Assembly: GCA_964585385.1 (NCBI GenBank)
Contig: CAZPDP010000001.1
Coordinates: 1 to 64,000, forward strand
Length of the DNA: 64,000 nt
DNA from: JAGXLC01 sp964585385
Lineage (GTDB): Bacteria; Bacteroidota; Bacteroidia; Bacteroidales; UBA12077
Reading direction: 5' to 3'
Under the pieces are notes generated by a model. It did not search any database and had not been told where the DNA came from. It saw nothing but the letters and a program-made list of their open reading frames with translations. A program made the position numbers and the translations under genes. Shown one piece after another: positions 62,835 to 64,000 of this stretch (position 1 is its first letter; each line of letters begins with the position of its first letter).

Positions 62835-63332
62835 TTAGATTACTTTCTCATAATAATTGAAAGGAGTCTCGAAATCTTCTGTTTTATTTTTATTCCTGGG
62901 GATAAATCCAAGCTCCATGTAGAAATTGTTCATTTCTTCATTTGTACTGTAGACATTTAGTTTTACAGCTTCATACTTGTTTTCTCTGGCGTAATTGTCA
63001 ATAAACTCACTAATATGTGATTTGAGTTTCTTATTCAGCCAGTTGGGAGCAATTGCTATTCTTTTTATAAACAGGCTCTTATTGTTTTCCGTTTCCCATT
63101 CGATTTTTTTATAAGTTTCCGGTGCATCATTTGTAAAAGAAAGAGTTCCAATACTGATGTTCATTTCTCTAATCATAAAAAGCATCCCTTCGGAAAGTTC
63201 TTTGCTTAGATTTTCGTAATCCGGCAAGGGGGGTCTCCAGTAATTTTTAATGAGATTTTTCGAATCAAAGGCCGTTTTAATGATATAAAGGGCTTCCACA
63301 ATGTCGGGTTCTTTGGCTTGAAGGATCTCCAT
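62835..63332 (-). CDS. GNAT-family N-acetyltransferase
   Basis: A 165-residue protein with GNAT strand-helix order. FIKRIAIAPNWLNKKLKSHISEFIDNYARENKY (about 89-121) is the acetyl-CoA site region, though the usual RxxGxG/A is not well kept, and LNVYSTNEEMNNFYMELGFI fits the C-terminal half. Substrate unknown. The stop codon abuts that of the convergent phosphatase gene with no space between them. Confidence 0.78.
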   Translation of the reverse strand: MEILQAKEPDIVEALYIIKTAFDSKNLIKNYWRPPLPDYENLSKELSEGMLFMIREMNISIGTLSFTNDAPETYKKIEWETENNKSLFIKRIAIAPNWLNKKLKSHISEFIDNYARENKYEAVKLNVYSTNEEMNNFYMELGFIPRNKNKTEDFETPFNYYEKVI

Positions 63333-63513
63333 ACTTTTTAATCGTATTGATTTGAATAATTAAGGTACAATATAAACAAAAATAATATTTTTCCTTTAGT
63401 AATTATCTATTAAGTAAAATTTAATTTTGTAGAAGTTTTTACAGAAAGAAAACATATTTTTAGTTCTGCTGTAAGTATAGGGTGGGCATTTATTCTTTAA
63501 AAGCAGTATAAAT

Positions 63514-64000
63514 ATGAGAGTTGTAGTAGGTGACATTCATGGATGTTTCAAATCGTTCCGCAGGCTGGTGGAAGAAGAACTTCAGCTGACAAAATCTGAT
63601 ACGCTTTATCTTCTGGGTGATTATATTGACAGAGGACCGAGTAGCAGGCAAGTGGTTGAATACATTCTGCGGATGCAGGATTCAGGATTTGATGTTCAGC
63701 CTGTCAGAGGGAATCATGAAGAAATGCTGATTGATGCATACAGGAGCATGCAGAATAATGACTTTTTCTTGTGGGTCATGAATGGTGCGGAATCAACCCT
63801 TGAAAGTTATGGCATTGAATATTTGTCACAGCAGGGAATTGGTGTATTAAAAGAATTACCGGAAGAGCATATATCATTCATGAGGGAGCTTCCATACTAT
63901 ATAATGCTGGATGATTACATTATTGTTCATGCCGGAATTAATTATCATGTTGAAGAACCTTATAACGATATAAGTTCAATGGTATGGTGCCGCGATTGCT
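63514..64000 (+). CDS. Serine/threonine-type metallophosphatase, 5' part only
   Basis: The first 162 codons of a calcineurin-like phosphatase, cut by the window edge. Metal motifs are GDIHGCFKSF (residues 6-15), LLGDYIDRGPSS, RGNHEEM, and IIVHAGI. The layout is that of the PP1-like PrpA/ApaH group, which acts on phosphoproteins or dinucleotides. The ATG at 63514 is the first one in frame. No stop codon lies in the window. Confidence 0.88.
   Translation, partial: MRVVVGDIHGCFKSFRRLVEEELQLTKSDTLYLLGDYIDRGPSSRQVVEYILRMQDSGFDVQPVRGNHEEMLIDAYRSMQNNDFFLWVMNGAESTLESYGIEYLSQQGIGVLKELPEEHISFMRELPYYIMLDDYIIVHAGINYHVEEPYNDISSMVWCRDC

Noticed and set aside
63258..63268. A tRNA T-loop-like TTCGAATC motif
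   Set aside because: It lies inside the GNAT coding sequence and the acceptor and anticodon stems are missing.

Overview
The window comes from the chromosome of a Bacteroidota bacterium, most likely an anaerobic or facultative member of the Bacteroidales/Marinilabiliales type. The evidence is a type IX secretion (T9SS) C-terminal sorting domain on a 1684-residue protein, families largely confined to this phylum (DUF7935, DUF4293, DUF6485, AmiC-SPOR, the long LptD), low GC content, scarce Shine-Dalgarno sequences, and several promoters of the Bacteroidota form TTTG-N18-23-TAnnTTTG. The order of dnaA, pyrBI and rpsF-rpsR-rplI is chromosomal. No tRNA, rRNA, insertion sequence, prophage or CRISPR array was recognised.

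Layout. 1-4 kb: a structured repeat, a DUF7935 protein, YjbQ, a second repeat copy, then iorA-iorB for indolepyruvate:ferredoxin oxidoreductase. 4-9 kb: prohibitin-like protein and tmk on the minus strand, then folP, cdaA (c-di-AMP synthase) and an MscS channel on the plus strand, and plsY. 9-13.6 kb: pckA and ppdK, the PEP/pyruvate node. 13.8-18.6 kb: an SDR, then a four-gene minus-strand partner-switching operon (response regulator-PP2C, TPR-PP2C, SiaB-like kinase, SiaC-like DUF1987 protein). 18.7-24.3 kb: DUF985 cupin with ADP-ribosylglycohydrolase, and a CocE hydrolase with an ATP-grasp protein. 24.7-31.5 kb: the giant T9SS protein and an outer-membrane-type protein. 31.7-38.3 kb: a patchy accessory zone of metallophosphoesterase, lipoprotein, carbonic anhydrase, OsmC, small membrane proteins, LOG protein, repeats and two decayed genes. 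38.4-44.6 kb: flavoprotein, two alpha/beta hydrolases (one fused to OsmC), threonine synthase, YunG-like protein. 44.7-53.9 kb: tag, rplI-rpsR-rpsF, dimethylargininase, mnmA, DUF4293, pyrI-pyrB, YigZ, EamA, dnaA with an AT-rich putative origin. 54.3-64 kb: MCE protein, AmiC-SPOR, LptD, a membrane PAS sensor with a five-PAS PP2C phosphatase, a GNAT, and the 5' part of a metallophosphatase cut by the window edge.

How the parts work together. The strongest theme is PP2C-based signalling. Three SpoIIE-type phosphatases share the same linker into the catalytic domain (two in the Sia-like operon, one 42 kb away), but the window holds only one SiaB-like kinase and one SiaC-like protein. No SiaD-type diguanylate cyclase is encoded here, so the output of the switch is open. 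Other coherent groups are c-di-AMP synthesis beside a mechanosensitive channel, gluconeogenic and PEP-pyruvate interconversion, and envelope biogenesis near the origin (MCE, AmiC, LptD).

Two repeat families stand out. One is a roughly 130-bp element with several hairpins that show compensatory changes between copies. The other is a 138-bp MITE-like element with 19-bp terminal inverted repeats and an apparent 5-bp target duplication.
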